Of a DNA stretch of 64,000 nucleotides, positions 7,554 through 16,288 are shown piece after piece. The notes below the pieces were generated by a model. That model made no database searches. It saw only the letters and a program-made list of their open reading frames with translations, and was not told where the DNA came from. Made by a program: the position numbers and the translations under genes. Positions within the stretch are counted from its first letter, which is position 1. Every line of letters starts with the position of its first letter. The stretch comes from Kribbibacterium absianum (lineage in GTDB: Bacteria; Actinomycetota; Coriobacteriia; Coriobacteriales; Atopobiaceae), in contig NZ_JASJEX010000003.1 in assembly GCF_030067705.1 (NCBI RefSeq), positions 310,001 through 374,000 on the forward strand, in the 5' to 3' direction.

Positions 7554-9203
7554 TTACCCCAGCATCGCCGCCAGGTCCTCGTCCACGGCGCTGATGGTGG
7601 TCAGGCCAAAGTTGTCCTGCAGCGCCTTGAGCACGTCCGGGCTCGTGAACGCCGGCAGGCTCGGCCCCAGGTGGATGTCGCGGATACCGAGCGATAGCAG
7701 CGTCAACAGCACGGCCACGGCCTTCTGCTCGTACCAGCTGATCACGAAGCTCAGCGGCAGGTCGTTCACGCCGCAGCCAAACGCGTCCGCGAGCGCCACG
7801 GCCACCTGGACGGCGCCGTAGGCGTCGTTGCACTGGCCCATGTCGAGCAGGCGCGGCAGTCCGGCAACGGTGCCCAGGTCGAGGTCGTTGAAGCGGTACT
7901 TGCCGCAGGCCAGCGTCAGCACCACGGAGTCCTGGGGGGTCTTCTCGACGAACTCGGTGAAATAGTTGCGTCCCGGCTTCGCGCCGTCGCAGCCGCCCAC
8001 CAGGAAGAAGTGCTTGATTTGACCGTCCTTCACGGCCTGCACGATGGCCGGCGCCTGCTCGAGCACGGTCTCGCGCCCAAAGCCGCAGGTCACCTGCGTG
8101 CCGCCGTTGATGCCCGTGAACGCGTGGGCCTCCGGATAGCCGCCCAGCTCCTTGGCCTTCTCGATTACCGCCGAGAAGTCCTTGTGGCCGTTCTCGTCGG
8201 CGTCAATGTGCACGAGGCCGGGGTACGCCACGCACTCGGTGGTGAACACGCGGTCCTCGTAGCTCGCCCGGGGCGGCATCAGGCAGTTGGTGGTGAAGAG
8301 CACGGGCGCCGGGATGTCCTGGAACTCCTTCTGCTGGTTCTGCCAAGCGGTGCCGAAGTTGCCCTTGAGCTGCGGGTGGCGGCGCAGCTCGGGGTAGGCG
8401 AGGGCCGGGAGCATCTCGCCGTGCGTGTACACGTTCACGCCGGTGCCGTCGGTCTGGTCCAGCAGCATCGAGAGGTCGTGCAGGTCGTGGCCGGACACGA
8501 CGATAAAGGGACCCGGCTCCACGACGAGCTCCACCTGGCGCGGCTCCGGGTCGCCGTAGGTCTGCGTGTTGGCCTGGTCGAGCAGCGCCATGCAGGCCAG
8601 GTTGGTCTGGCCGGTCTCCAGCGCGAGCGCGAGTAGCTTGTCGGGGTCGTCCGTCGCCGAGGTCTCGTAGAGCGCCTTGAAGAAGAAGTCGTCCACCGAC
8701 TGGTCATCGTAGCCCAGCGCTCGCGCGTGATAGGCGTAGGCCGCCATGCCGCGGAGGCCGAAGAGGACAAGGCTCTTGAGCGAGCGCACGTCCTCGGGCG
8801 CGCCCCACAGGGAGGCCATCGAGAAGTCCTGGTAGTCGGCCGGATCCAGCCAGTGACTCTCGGCCACGTGCTCCACCCGCTCATGGATGCGCGCGATTAT
8901 CTCCCGCACGGCCTCCGGGTCGAAGCACACGTTGGTGACGCAGGTGAAGAGCCCCTCGATCATCGGCAGCGACGCGTGGGCGCACGGGCGCTCCACGCCG
9001 GCGTCGTGCACCACGCGGGCGAACGCGATGAGCGCCCCGGTGAGCTGGTCCTCCAGGTCTGCGGTCTCGGCGGTCTTGCCGCACACGCCGCGCACGGTGC
9101 AGCCGGTGCCCTTGGCGGTCTGCTCGCACTGGAAGCAGAACATGTCGGTGCCGAGCAGTTCCCTCACCTCCGCGACGATGTCGTCGCGCTCTTGGTCGGT
9201 CAT
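7554..9203 (-). CDS. hcp: Hybrid cluster protein (hydroxylamine/NO reductase)
   Basis: A 549-residue iron-sulfur-oxygen hybrid cluster protein. Cysteines 23, 26, 35 and 41 form C-x2-C-x8-C-x5-C, the class I pattern of anaerobes that binds [4Fe-4S]. Hybrid-cluster ligands are visible in the C-terminal half (GGCDGAKPGRNYF, LACGKYRFND, GQCND, and a conserved YEQKAV block). The family reduces NO to N2O and hydroxylamine to ammonia, protecting anaerobes from nitrosative stress. The start is ATG 9203, after GAGAGGGG, rather than the longer in-frame extension. It is divergent from a Crp/Fnr regulator with a perfect palindrome between, a typical HcpR-like arrangement. No hcr reductase is present nearby. 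Confidence 0.96.
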   Translation of the reverse strand: MTDQERDDIVAEVRELLGTDMFCFQCEQTAKGTGCTVRGVCGKTAETADLEDQLTGALIAFARVVHDAGVERPCAHASLPMIEGLFTCVTNVCFDPEAVREIIARIHERVEHVAESHWLDPADYQDFSMASLWGAPEDVRSLKSLVLFGLRGMAAYAYHARALGYDDQSVDDFFFKALYETSATDDPDKLLALALETGQTNLACMALLDQANTQTYGDPEPRQVELVVEPGPFIVVSGHDLHDLSMLLDQTDGTGVNVYTHGEMLPALAYPELRRHPQLKGNFGTAWQNQQKEFQDIPAPVLFTTNCLMPPRASYEDRVFTTECVAYPGLVHIDADENGHKDFSAVIEKAKELGGYPEAHAFTGINGGTQVTCGFGRETVLEQAPAIVQAVKDGQIKHFFLVGGCDGAKPGRNYFTEFVEKTPQDSVVLTLACGKYRFNDLDLGTVAGLPRLLDMGQCNDAYGAVQVAVALADAFGCGVNDLPLSFVISWYEQKAVAVLLTLLSLGIRDIHLGPSLPAFTSPDVLKALQDNFGLTTISAVDEDLAAMLG

Positions 9204-9264
9204 GGCGACCCCTCTCGTTGTGGCGGGCGTTTGGCCGAACGTACTTGCAAGGACTCGGGTAGGG

Positions 9265-9280
9265 TGTTGGGATCCCAACA
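9265..9280. promoter_or_regulatory. Palindromic Crp/Fnr-type operator between hcp and its regulator
   Basis: TGTTGGGATCCCAACA is a perfect 16-bp palindrome with TTGG-N4-CCAA halves, a variant of the Fnr/HcpR TTGAN6TCAA layout. It is 14 bp before the regulator ATG and 62 bp before the hcp ATG, able to control both genes. Confidence 0.75.
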
Positions 9281-9293
9281 GACAGGGGGCTGT

Positions 9294-9947
9294 ATGGAAT
9301 CACTGCGCATTGCTGACGTCCAGCTGTTCGAGGGCGTCGCCAACGAGGACGCAGACGTGCTGGCTCGGGAATTGCAGGTGCGCACCCGCGCTTACGACAA
9401 GGGCGAGCGACTGTTGCGCGCGGGACAACGGGTTTCGCGCGTGGGCATCGTGCTTGCCGGTCGCGTGCTGATGGAGGGACCTGGCGACGCGGGCGATGTC
9501 ACGGTGATGGGCTGGGCCTCACCGGGCGACTCTTTTGGCGAGGCCTACGCGATGCTCGGCGACCGGCCGTTGATGGTGGACGCGACGGCCGTGGAGCCGA
9601 GCGTCGTGGCGTGGCTGTCCGTCGACCACCTGTGGCGGCAGGCGCTGGAGCAGGGGGATTCGGCGGCGGCGCAGGTGCTCCGCAACCTGATGCGCCTGAC
9701 GGCCGAACGCAACGTGCGCCTGTCGCAGCGCGCCCTCCACACGGCGCCGCGCACGGTTCGCGGGCGGCTCCGTTCGCTTTTTGCGACCCTGCCAACAGAC
9801 TCGGAGGGTTGGGTCACGTTGCCGGTGACGCAGGGCGACCTGGCGAACTACCTGAGCGTCAACCGCAGCGTGCTGTCGAGCGAGCTGGCGGCCATGGTGC
9901 GCGACGGCGAGGTCGAGCGAGACGGCAAGCGGTACCGGATCGGGTGA
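9294..9947 (+). CDS. Crp/Fnr-family transcriptional regulator
   Basis: A 217-residue regulator read from ATG 9294 (CAGGGGG upstream). The cyclic-nucleotide-type beta-roll occupies about 20-120 (GERLLRAGQRVSRVGIVLAG, PGDSFGEAYAML). The winged helix-turn-helix is at about 165-210 (VTQGDLANYLSVNRSVLSSE, DGEVERDGKRYRIG). No Fnr-type N-terminal cysteine cluster is present. Being divergent from hcp with a palindrome between, it probably activates hcp in response to NO or redox stress, as HcpR does in other anaerobes; this is inferred from context. Confidence 0.93.
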   Translation: MESLRIADVQLFEGVANEDADVLARELQVRTRAYDKGERLLRAGQRVSRVGIVLAGRVLMEGPGDAGDVTVMGWASPGDSFGEAYAMLGDRPLMVDATAVEPSVVAWLSVDHLWRQALEQGDSAAAQVLRNLMRLTAERNVRLSQRALHTAPRTVRGRLRSLFATLPTDSEGWVTLPVTQGDLANYLSVNRSVLSSELAAMVRDGEVERDGKRYRIG

Positions 9948-9972
9948 GGCGGCGTGGCGTTCGCGCGGACTC

Positions 9973-10462
9973 GTGCGCCGCAGAGGTCGAGCCGATCGGA
10001 GAATCCGAATGGTGCCCCGCACAGGTTGCTCTATCCGAGGCGCGCGAGCTGTGAGTCGCACAGGTCGTCCGTCTCGCGCCGTGCGCCGCACAGGTCGCGT
10101 TTCCCGATCCGGGGAACTCGTGCAGCGCACAGGTTGTCGGTGCTGACCTATGCCGCGCACAGGTAGTCGGCGTCGAATCGCGTCCGATTGTGTGCCGCAC
10201 AGGTTGGCTCCCTCTGATCGTGCGCCGCACAGGTCGGGGCTCCCGATCCGGGGAACTCGTGTAGCGCACAGGTCGCCCGCCTCGGACTCGTGCCACGCAC
10301 AGGTCGCGATTCTCGTTCTAAGTAACCAGTGCCACGCACGGGTCGAGCCGATCGGATAGCCCGAGAGACGCGCCGCACAGGTTGCCCTATCCGGGGCGCG
10401 CGAGCCGTGCGCCGCACGGGTCGCGTTTCCCGATCCGGCGAACCCATGCCGCGCACGGGTTG
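9973..10462 (+). repeat. Array A: 14 copies of a GTGC-N3-GCACAGGT core at 30/39-bp spacing
   Basis: The core GCACAGGT (or GCACGGGT) begins near 9980, 10019, 10058, 10088, 10127, 10157, 10197, 10227, 10266, 10297, 10336, 10375, 10414 and 10453. Steps are 39 or 30 bp, with two one-base deviations (40, 31). Each core is a small palindrome, GTGC-N3-GCAC. Spacer segments also recur (CGCGTTTCCCGATCCGGGG about three times; CGAGCCGATCGGA twice). In one plus frame the units read CxAQV with a 10- or 13-residue period, interrupted by three stops and two frame slips. It fills the gap between the Crp/Fnr gene and the acetyltransferase; no ordinary gene lies here. Confidence 0.85.
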
Positions 10463-10585
10463 CGGCCGCAATCGTTACCCGGGAACACAATGCGACGGTT
10501 CGTCGATGACAGGCGCTGGGACAACACGGCCGCGTTGCGCTACAAGTGGTCGGGTAAGCTTGCCACCCAGACACGCGGAGGACCC

Positions 10586-11035
10586 ATGGACATCATCGAG
10601 CTTCACGAATCGCCGGATCGAGCCCATTGGCTCGCCGAGCTGCAACGGTGCGACTGGTCGGCCGGCCAGCACCTGGCCGAGATGGTCGCGGAGGGCGCGC
10701 TCGGGGCGGTTCTCGGCGAGGGCACCCGCATTTTGATGCTGGTGGACGGCGAGCGGCTCGTCTCGTTCTGCACGCTGGCCCCGCAGGACGACATCCGTCC
10801 GACGGATCTGGGTCCCTGGGTCGGCTACGTGTACACGTCGCCGGACTATCGCGGGCGCGGCTGCATGGGTCGCCTGCTGGGCGAGGCCGAGCGGCGCGCG
10901 AAGATGGCCGGGGCCGCTCGGACGCACATCTCCACAGGGCACGTGGGCCTCTACGAGAAGCATGGGTACCGGCTGTTGACGACGATGCCCAACGTCAAAG
11001 GCGAGGAGTCGCGGGTGTACGTGAAGGACCTGTAG
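10586..11035 (+). CDS. GNAT-family N-acetyltransferase
   Basis: A 149-residue acetyl-CoA-dependent acetyltransferase. Motif A is YTSPDYRGRGCMGRLLGEAE (RGRGCMG binds the CoA pyrophosphate), followed by ISTGHVGLYEKHGYRLL, the typical C-terminal strand and helix. ATG 10586 is preceded by GGAGGA. The substrate is unknown. It lies directly downstream of repeat array A; another GNAT gene adjoins array B. Confidence 0.88.
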   Translation: MDIIELHESPDRAHWLAELQRCDWSAGQHLAEMVAEGALGAVLGEGTRILMLVDGERLVSFCTLAPQDDIRPTDLGPWVGYVYTSPDYRGRGCMGRLLGEAERRAKMAGAARTHISTGHVGLYEKHGYRLLTTMPNVKGEESRVYVKDL

Positions 11036-11077
11036 CGCCCCGGCCCGCTCCTGTGTCCAGCCCGTATCCTCCAGGGA

Positions 11078-11099
11078 CCGGGCAGGAGTTCTTGCCCGG
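11078..11099 (+). terminator. Weak hairpin after the acetyltransferase gene
   Basis: CCGGGCA and TGCCCGG pair over an 8-base loop 43 bp past the stop. There is no real T-tract, so termination is only suggested. Confidence 0.35.
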
Positions 11100-11147
11100 A
11101 CTCGCTATGCTTTATCATTTGAATCGACGTTGATTGAGGGGAGTCCT

Positions 11148-11933
11148 GTGCTCGGACCGGACGGAACCGCATCCAACAAGGCCGTGGACCAGGTGATGGC
11201 CTGGCTCGACGCCCACGGGCTCTCGCCGCGCGAGGACCGCGTCGCCCGCGGGCTCGACGCCGCAGCCGACGAGCTGCACCGCGACGAGCTGCTCGCCCTC
11301 GTGCGCATCGCCGAGGGGCGCGAGCCGGCCGTGGAGGCGCTCACCGAGGAGGCGCAGGGGGAGTTCGTGTCGGCCTTCCGCTGGAACGAGAAGCGCGGCA
11401 CGGTGACCGGCGTGTCCCTTGTGCTGGGAGCGGGCGCAACGGTCCCGCTGCTGGCCGGGTACGAGGGGCTGCTCGGGCTGGCGCTGCCGCTCGGCATCGG
11501 CGTCGGGTGCGGAGCGGCGGCCTATGGGCTCATGACGGCGATGGTGGCGCGGTCGTTCCGGTCCGCGTGCACCGCGCTCTACTGCGCGGCGTGGATCTGC
11601 GACCCCGAGCACTGCCCGAGCCCCGTGGCCGAGAAGCCCCGGGTCCGGGCAGTGGAGGGCGACGAGCAGGAGCTGCGCGAGCAGGCTCGCAGGTGCGAGC
11701 GGCGCCGCAAGTTTTGGGAGGGCATGCGGCTCGTGTTCTGGTGCTGCTTTGCGCTTTCCCTGGGCGCCGCCCTCCTCAACGACGAGTGGCAGTGGGCTTC
11801 TCTCATCGTGAACGGCGTGATGGCGGTGACGTCCACCGTGGTGGTCGAGCACGAGTGGCGCCGTGCGGGCGACATCGCCACTGCGATCGACGACCTGATC
11901 CGCGGCCTTCTCCCCGCCGGCCGCGGCGAGTGA
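11148..11933 (+). CDS. Membrane protein of unknown function, about four membrane segments
   Basis: A 261-residue protein. I prefer GTG 11148 (GAGGGGAG just upstream) to TTG 11130. A soluble helical N-terminal domain (about 1-75, HGLSPREDRVARGLDAAADE) resembles the small cytoplasmic prefix domains of some Gram-positive permeases. Two adjacent membrane segments follow (LVLGAGATVPLLAGYEGLLG and LPLGIGVGCGAAAYGLM). A charged loop with four cysteines (about 120-190) leads to two more segments (LVFWCCFALSLGAALL, LIVNGVMAVTSTVVV). No enzymatic motif is visible. It converges on the binding-protein gene with only 7 bp between the stops. Confidence 0.7.
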   Translation: MLGPDGTASNKAVDQVMAWLDAHGLSPREDRVARGLDAAADELHRDELLALVRIAEGREPAVEALTEEAQGEFVSAFRWNEKRGTVTGVSLVLGAGATVPLLAGYEGLLGLALPLGIGVGCGAAAYGLMTAMVARSFRSACTALYCAAWICDPEHCPSPVAEKPRVRAVEGDEQELREQARRCERRRKFWEGMRLVFWCCFALSLGAALLNDEWQWASLIVNGVMAVTSTVVVEHEWRRAGDIATAIDDLIRGLLPAGRGE

Positions 11934-11940
11934 TTGCGTC

Positions 11941-13587
11941 CTAGGCCTCTGTCTGCCAAGCCGCGTCGCTCTGTGCGCGGTTGGGGGCCACGTAGGCCTC
12001 CTTGATCTTGCTCGAGCCCAGCTTGCGGAGCGTCGAGAAGGTCAGCGGCGCGTACGGGCACGCCTCGGCCACAATGGCGTTGGCCTGCTGGTAGAGGGCG
12101 GTGCGCTCGGTGGCGTCGGACGTGCCGCGCGCCTGGCTCAGCAGCGCGTTGACCTCGTCGTTCTCATAGTGGGCGGAGTTGTCCGCGCCCGTGGACGAGC
12201 AGAGCGTGCGCAGGATGTCGTCGATGGAGGGGTACTGCGCGAGCGACGCCGTGCGCACGATCTGGAAGTCGCCGTCGTTGATGCGCTCCTGGAGCGCCGC
12301 GTTCTCCAGGCTCTCCAGCTTCACGTTGATGCCGGCGGCCTGGAGGTCCGCCGCGATGGCCTGGACCGTGTCCGCGTGGCCGCCGTCGGCGTTGTACAGG
12401 AACGCCAGCTCAGGGGTGCCGTTCGGGTAGTACTGGGCCACGAGCTCCTTGGCCTTGTCCACGTCGTAGGCGCAGTAGGCCCACTGGCCCTCCTTGTAGC
12501 CCTGGCACGCCGGCGGGACCAGGTTGTCGGCCGCAGCCGCAGAGCCCTGCAGCACAGTGTTCACGAGGTTGTCGCGGTTGACGGCAAGGCTCATGGCCTG
12601 GCGCAGGTGCTCGTCCTTGAGCGCCTCGTCGTCCAGGTTGAACACCAGGTAGCTCACGGCGGGCATCGTCCCCATCAGCAGCTGGTGGCCCGGCGTGATG
12701 GTGTAGCCGTCCTCGGACTCGCCGTACTCCTTCTTGATGCTCGCGATCTGCGCGGTGGGCACGTCGCAGTAGTCCACGTTGCCCGCCTGGAACTCGCGGT
12801 AGCCGGTGTCCACGTCCTTTTGGATCATGATGTGCAGGTTCTCGACGGAGGGCTTGGGGTCGCCGGTGTAGCCCGCGTAGGCCTTGAGGTTCACATACTG
12901 GCCGTCGACCCACTCGCCGTCGATCTGGTAGGCACCGTTGCCGATGGGGGAGTGGAAGAACGTCGTGGGGTCGTCGAGCGCCGCCTGCGGCACGGGGGCC
13001 GTCTGCATCAGCGTGCACATCATCGGGAACTCGAAGAACGGCTCGGACAGGGTCACCTCAAAGGTGTGCTCGTCCGGGCAGGCGAGGCCCTCCATCTCGT
13101 CGGCCTTGCCGTCGAGCACGTCCTGGTAGCCCTTCACGGCGGAGAGCGCGCTCGCCACGGCGCTCGGGCTGTCCATGGTCTTCGGGTTCACGAGCCGGTT
13201 CCATCCGCGCTGGAACGCGGCGGCGTCCACCTTGTCGCCGTTCTGGAAGGTCGCGCCCTCGCGGATCTTGAAGGTGAAGACGGTGCCGTCGTCGTTGGCG
13301 GACCAGGACTCGGCGGCGCAGGGGACCACCTCGTCCTTTTGGAAGTCATAGGTCACGAGCGGGTCGAACACTTGGCGGCACACGGAGATGTCGGTGTCGT
13401 CCTGCACGTTGTAGGGGTCGATGCAGGAGAGGCCCACCACGGAGAGCCCCAACGTGCTGCCGGAGGTCGTGGCGTCGGCCGCCTCCTCCTTGGCCTGCTG
13501 GTTGCTGCATGCGGCGAGCCCGAGAAGGGCGGCCGCTGCCGTGCCACAGACAAACGTGCGGCGGGTGACGGTGTGGTGCTTGTTCAT
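11941..13587 (-). CDS. Family 5 (peptide/nickel-type) ABC substrate-binding lipoprotein
   Basis: A 548-residue solute-binding protein of the OppA/DppA type. The N-terminus has twin arginines and a lipobox (TRRTFVCG ... LGLAAC, C27), so it may be exported through Tat as a lipoprotein. The domain shows family marks: CRQVFDPLVTYDFQKDEVVP near the start, AAESWSANDDGTVFTFKIRE, and QAMSLAVNRDNLVN later. ATG 13587 follows AAGGAG. No permease or ATPase genes are adjacent, so it must use components encoded elsewhere or act in sensing. Oligopeptide is the likeliest ligand class, not proven. Confidence 0.92.
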   Translation of the reverse strand: MNKHHTVTRRTFVCGTAAAALLGLAACSNQQAKEEAADATTSGSTLGLSVVGLSCIDPYNVQDDTDISVCRQVFDPLVTYDFQKDEVVPCAAESWSANDDGTVFTFKIREGATFQNGDKVDAAAFQRGWNRLVNPKTMDSPSAVASALSAVKGYQDVLDGKADEMEGLACPDEHTFEVTLSEPFFEFPMMCTLMQTAPVPQAALDDPTTFFHSPIGNGAYQIDGEWVDGQYVNLKAYAGYTGDPKPSVENLHIMIQKDVDTGYREFQAGNVDYCDVPTAQIASIKKEYGESEDGYTITPGHQLLMGTMPAVSYLVFNLDDEALKDEHLRQAMSLAVNRDNLVNTVLQGSAAAADNLVPPACQGYKEGQWAYCAYDVDKAKELVAQYYPNGTPELAFLYNADGGHADTVQAIAADLQAAGINVKLESLENAALQERINDGDFQIVRTASLAQYPSIDDILRTLCSSTGADNSAHYENDEVNALLSQARGTSDATERTALYQQANAIVAEACPYAPLTFSTLRKLGSSKIKEAYVAPNRAQSDAAWQTEA

Positions 13588-13782
13588 GTTCGTCTCCTTG
13601 TGCGGATCGACAGTGATGCGTCCATGGTCTGTGGTACCCACGATGCGGGGGTCGCTAGTTTTCTCAAGAAATAACGGACAACCGTTCGCGGAACTGGTTG
13701 CCGTTCTCATTGCATTCCTGGCCTTGGATATGGCATCCTGACGAAACGCTGAACGACCAAACGATTCGTCTGGGAGGACCCC

Positions 13783-13923
13783 GTGGACCCATCGCTAGCC
13801 GTTGCCATCGTCTCTGTCTGTGTCATCGTCGCTGTGCTCGCGCTCTTTTGCGCCGTCGCCGTGAAATGGGGGTACGCCGCCGAGGCCGCGTTCCTGCGCG
13901 ACCGCTACAGCAGGGAGATGTGA
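13783..13923 (+). CDS. Small single-pass membrane protein (46 residues)
   Basis: A short gene with a good ribosome binding site (GGGAGG, 13772-13777) and GTG start. It begins MDPSLAVAIVSVCVIVAVLA, continues into a valine/alanine-rich membrane helix, then a cytoplasmic-type tail with FLRDRYSREM. One helix with a charged C-terminus is typical of small regulatory membrane proteins. It is divergent from the binding-protein gene at 13587 and 94 bp before the FAD protein, in the same direction. No family recognised. Confidence 0.6.
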   Translation: MDPSLAVAIVSVCVIVAVLALFCAVAVKWGYAAEAAFLRDRYSREM

Positions 13924-14017
13924 ACGCAGGGCCGTCTCGGCCCCGGCCCCGGCGTGGCGTTCTAGCTCCCGCTAAGATAAAGACAAAGAGTTTGAAAGCA
14001 ACCAAGGGAGTTTTGCT

Positions 14018-15391
14018 TTGGAGCGTTACGACGTGATCATCGTCGGCGGCGGCGCCGGCGGTCTTTTCGCGGCCTACGAGTTCGTGAAGATGGGGACGGA
14101 CAAGCGGGTCCTTCTCCTCGAGAAGGGCAACCCGCTCTCCCGTCGCCGGTGCCCCATCGACGGCGACAAGATCAAGAGCTGCATCCACTGCCCGCACTGC
14201 TCGATCATGGAGGGCATCGGCGGGGCCGGCGCCTTCTCGGACGGCAAGTACAACATCACCAACAACTTCGGCGGCGACCTGGCGGCCTACGTGGGGCCGG
14301 ACAAGGCCATCGACCTCATGAACTATGTGGACACCGTCAACATGGCCATGGGCGGCGAGGGCTCCAAGCGGTACTCCACGGCCGACTCGTCGCTCAAGCG
14401 CGAGGCCCTGAAGTACGACCTGCACCTGCTCGACGCCGAGGTGCGCCACCTCGGCACCGACAAGAACTACGTGATCCTGTCCAACATCGTGGACTACATC
14501 AAGGATCGCATCGATATCCGCACGAACGCCGAGGTGGAGCACATCTTCCAGCGCGAGGACGGCCTGTGGGAGGTCGAGGCCGCGGGCGGCGCGTACCTGG
14601 CCAAGGACGTCATCCTCGCCACTGGCCGCAGCGGTTCCGGTTGGACGAGCCGCGTCTGCGAGGAGCTGGGCATCGCCACCGAGAACAACCGCGTGGACAT
14701 CGGCGTGCGCTTCGAGTGCCCGGCCGCCATCTGGGAGCCGGTGACCGACCAGGTCTACGAGAGCAAGATCATGTACCGCTCGCCCAAGACCGGCGGCACC
14801 TGCCGCACCTTCTGCATGAACCCCAAGGGCGCGGTGGTGACCGAGAACACCAACGGCATCATGACGGTGAACGGTCACAGCTACGAGGACCCGGCCAAGC
14901 ACACCGAGAACACCAACTTCGCGCTGCTCGTGACGCACCACTTCACCGAGCCCTTCAAGGACGGCAACGCCTACGGCGAGTCCATCGCGCGGCTCACCAA
15001 CATGCTCGCCGGCGGCGTGATGGTGCAGCGCTTCGGCGACCTCGTGGCCAACCGCCGCACGAACCACAAGCGGCTCGACAAGGGCTTCGTGCGCCCCACG
15101 CTCACGGCCGAGCCGGGCAACTTGGGCCTCGCGATCCCTAAGCTCACCTTGGACACGATCATCGAGATGATCTACGCGCTCGACAAGCTCGTGCCGGGCA
15201 CCGCGAACTTCGACAACCTGCTCTACGGCACGGAGGTCAAGTTCTACAACTCGCATGTGGAGCTGGACGAGAACTTCCAGACCACGTACCCGGGCCTCTA
15301 CATCATCGGCGACGCCTCGGGAACCACGCACTCGCTGTCGCAGGCGTCGAGCGAGGGCGTGCACGTCGCCCGCCTGATCGAGGGCAGGTAA
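14018..15391 (+). CDS. FAD-dependent oxidoreductase (COG2509-type)
   Basis: A 457-residue flavoprotein with an N-terminal dinucleotide fold, VIIVGGGAGGLFAAYEF, a second FAD contact at VILATGRSG (about 207), and the C-terminal GLYIIGDASGTTHSLSQASS block that closes the FAD site. A cysteine cluster (SCIHCPHCSIMEG, about 65-77) is characteristic of this uncharacterised dehydrogenase group. It reads from TTG 14018 with AAGGGAG upstream. Substrate is unknown; family members are often linked to anaerobic metabolism. A strong hairpin follows. Confidence 0.9.
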   Translation: MERYDVIIVGGGAGGLFAAYEFVKMGTDKRVLLLEKGNPLSRRRCPIDGDKIKSCIHCPHCSIMEGIGGAGAFSDGKYNITNNFGGDLAAYVGPDKAIDLMNYVDTVNMAMGGEGSKRYSTADSSLKREALKYDLHLLDAEVRHLGTDKNYVILSNIVDYIKDRIDIRTNAEVEHIFQREDGLWEVEAAGGAYLAKDVILATGRSGSGWTSRVCEELGIATENNRVDIGVRFECPAAIWEPVTDQVYESKIMYRSPKTGGTCRTFCMNPKGAVVTENTNGIMTVNGHSYEDPAKHTENTNFALLVTHHFTEPFKDGNAYGESIARLTNMLAGGVMVQRFGDLVANRRTNHKRLDKGFVRPTLTAEPGNLGLAIPKLTLDTIIEMIYALDKLVPGTANFDNLLYGTEVKFYNSHVELDENFQTTYPGLYIIGDASGTTHSLSQASSEGVHVARLIEGR

Positions 15392-15435
15392 CCGCGGAGC
15401 ACAGATCGACCATCGGCGCGTCGCCTTTCACGAGC

Positions 15436-15470
15436 GTGGCCCCTGGGCACATCGGATGCCTAGGGGCCAC
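15436..15470. terminator. Bidirectional terminator hairpin
   Basis: GTGGCCCCTGGGCA pairs with TGCCTAGGGGCCAC around a 7-base loop, one mismatch. It separates the converging FAD protein (ends 15391) and PepSY lipoprotein (ends 15494). T-tracts are weak. Confidence 0.7.
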
Positions 15471-15493
15471 GGTGCTTCTCTGCCGTTTGTCGC

Positions 15494-16159
15494 TCAGTCG
15501 CGGTCCTGCTCGTGGCTGATCACGGCGCCGGTGGTGGCGTTGATCGTGCACTCGTGCTCCACGCCGTTGACTCGGAAGGTCACGTCGTACTCCTGCACGC
15601 CGTCGTCAGTGTCGAGCTTGACCTCGGTGAACGTGACCTTGTCCACCGAGAACCCCGCATTCTCGGCCGCGATGGCCTTGGCGGCGTCCTGGCTGATGAC
15701 GCCGGTGCTCGGAGCAACGCTCGTGCTGGCGGCGTTTTGCGAGGTGGTCGCGCCCGTGCTCGTGGCGGTGTAGGTCTCGTTGTCCTTCTGGAGGATCTGG
15801 CCGCTGGTGGCGTCTATCTCGTAGTCGTGCTCGGAGTTGGAGGTCGTGAAGTCGACCTCGTACACGTCCACGCCGTCGTCGGTGGTGAGCACGCACTTGG
15901 TCACCGTGACTTGGTCGGCCGTGAGGCCGGCATCGGAGAGCGCGACGTCGAGCGCCGCGTCCTCGCCGATGAGCGTGTTCTGGGTGTTGGAGTTGGTGCC
16001 GTTGGCGTTGGAACTGGCGCCGTTGTTGAGCTGCGCTTGCTCGGTGGAGGAGACGGCCTGGCGGTTGGGCCACGAGCAGCCCCCGAGCATCACGGGCGAT
16101 GCGACGAGCAGGGCAGAGAGGGCCCAGGCAGAGACGGTGCGGGCGGTGGACTGGCGCAT
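15494..16159 (-). CDS. Lipoprotein with two PepSY domains
   Basis: A 221-residue lipoprotein: signal peptide with lipobox LGGC (C28), a serine/asparagine-rich linker (about 38-60), then two PepSY repeats. The first runs from IGEDAALDVALSDAGL to YEIDATSGQILQKD, the second from ISQDAAKAIAAENAGF to CTINATTGAVISHE. PepSY domains are thought to inhibit peptidases or modulate envelope enzymes. ATG 16159 follows AAAGG. It stands alone; a partner protease is not obvious, though the secreted C69 dipeptidase lies about 1 kb upstream on the same strand. Confidence 0.92.
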   Translation of the reverse strand: MRQSTARTVSAWALSALLVASPVMLGGCSWPNRQAVSSTEQAQLNNGASSNANGTNSNTQNTLIGEDAALDVALSDAGLTADQVTVTKCVLTTDDGVDVYEVDFTTSNSEHDYEIDATSGQILQKDNETYTATSTGATTSQNAASTSVAPSTGVISQDAAKAIAAENAGFSVDKVTFTEVKLDTDDGVQEYDVTFRVNGVEHECTINATTGAVISHEQDRD

Positions 16160-16288
16160 GGGTGCGACCTTTCGACGTGCATGGATGTGTTGCGGTATAT
16201 GCCCACCGCCCACGTCGAAATGGGACATGACCCGTCGGTTTTCTCCCACCACACAAAGGGTCCCAGCGCTACTGAAAGCGTACTGGAG

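Noticed and set aside
9973-10462. CRISPR array
   Set aside because: Repeats are short (about 15 bp), spacers recur and are 15-25 bp, and no cas gene is present.
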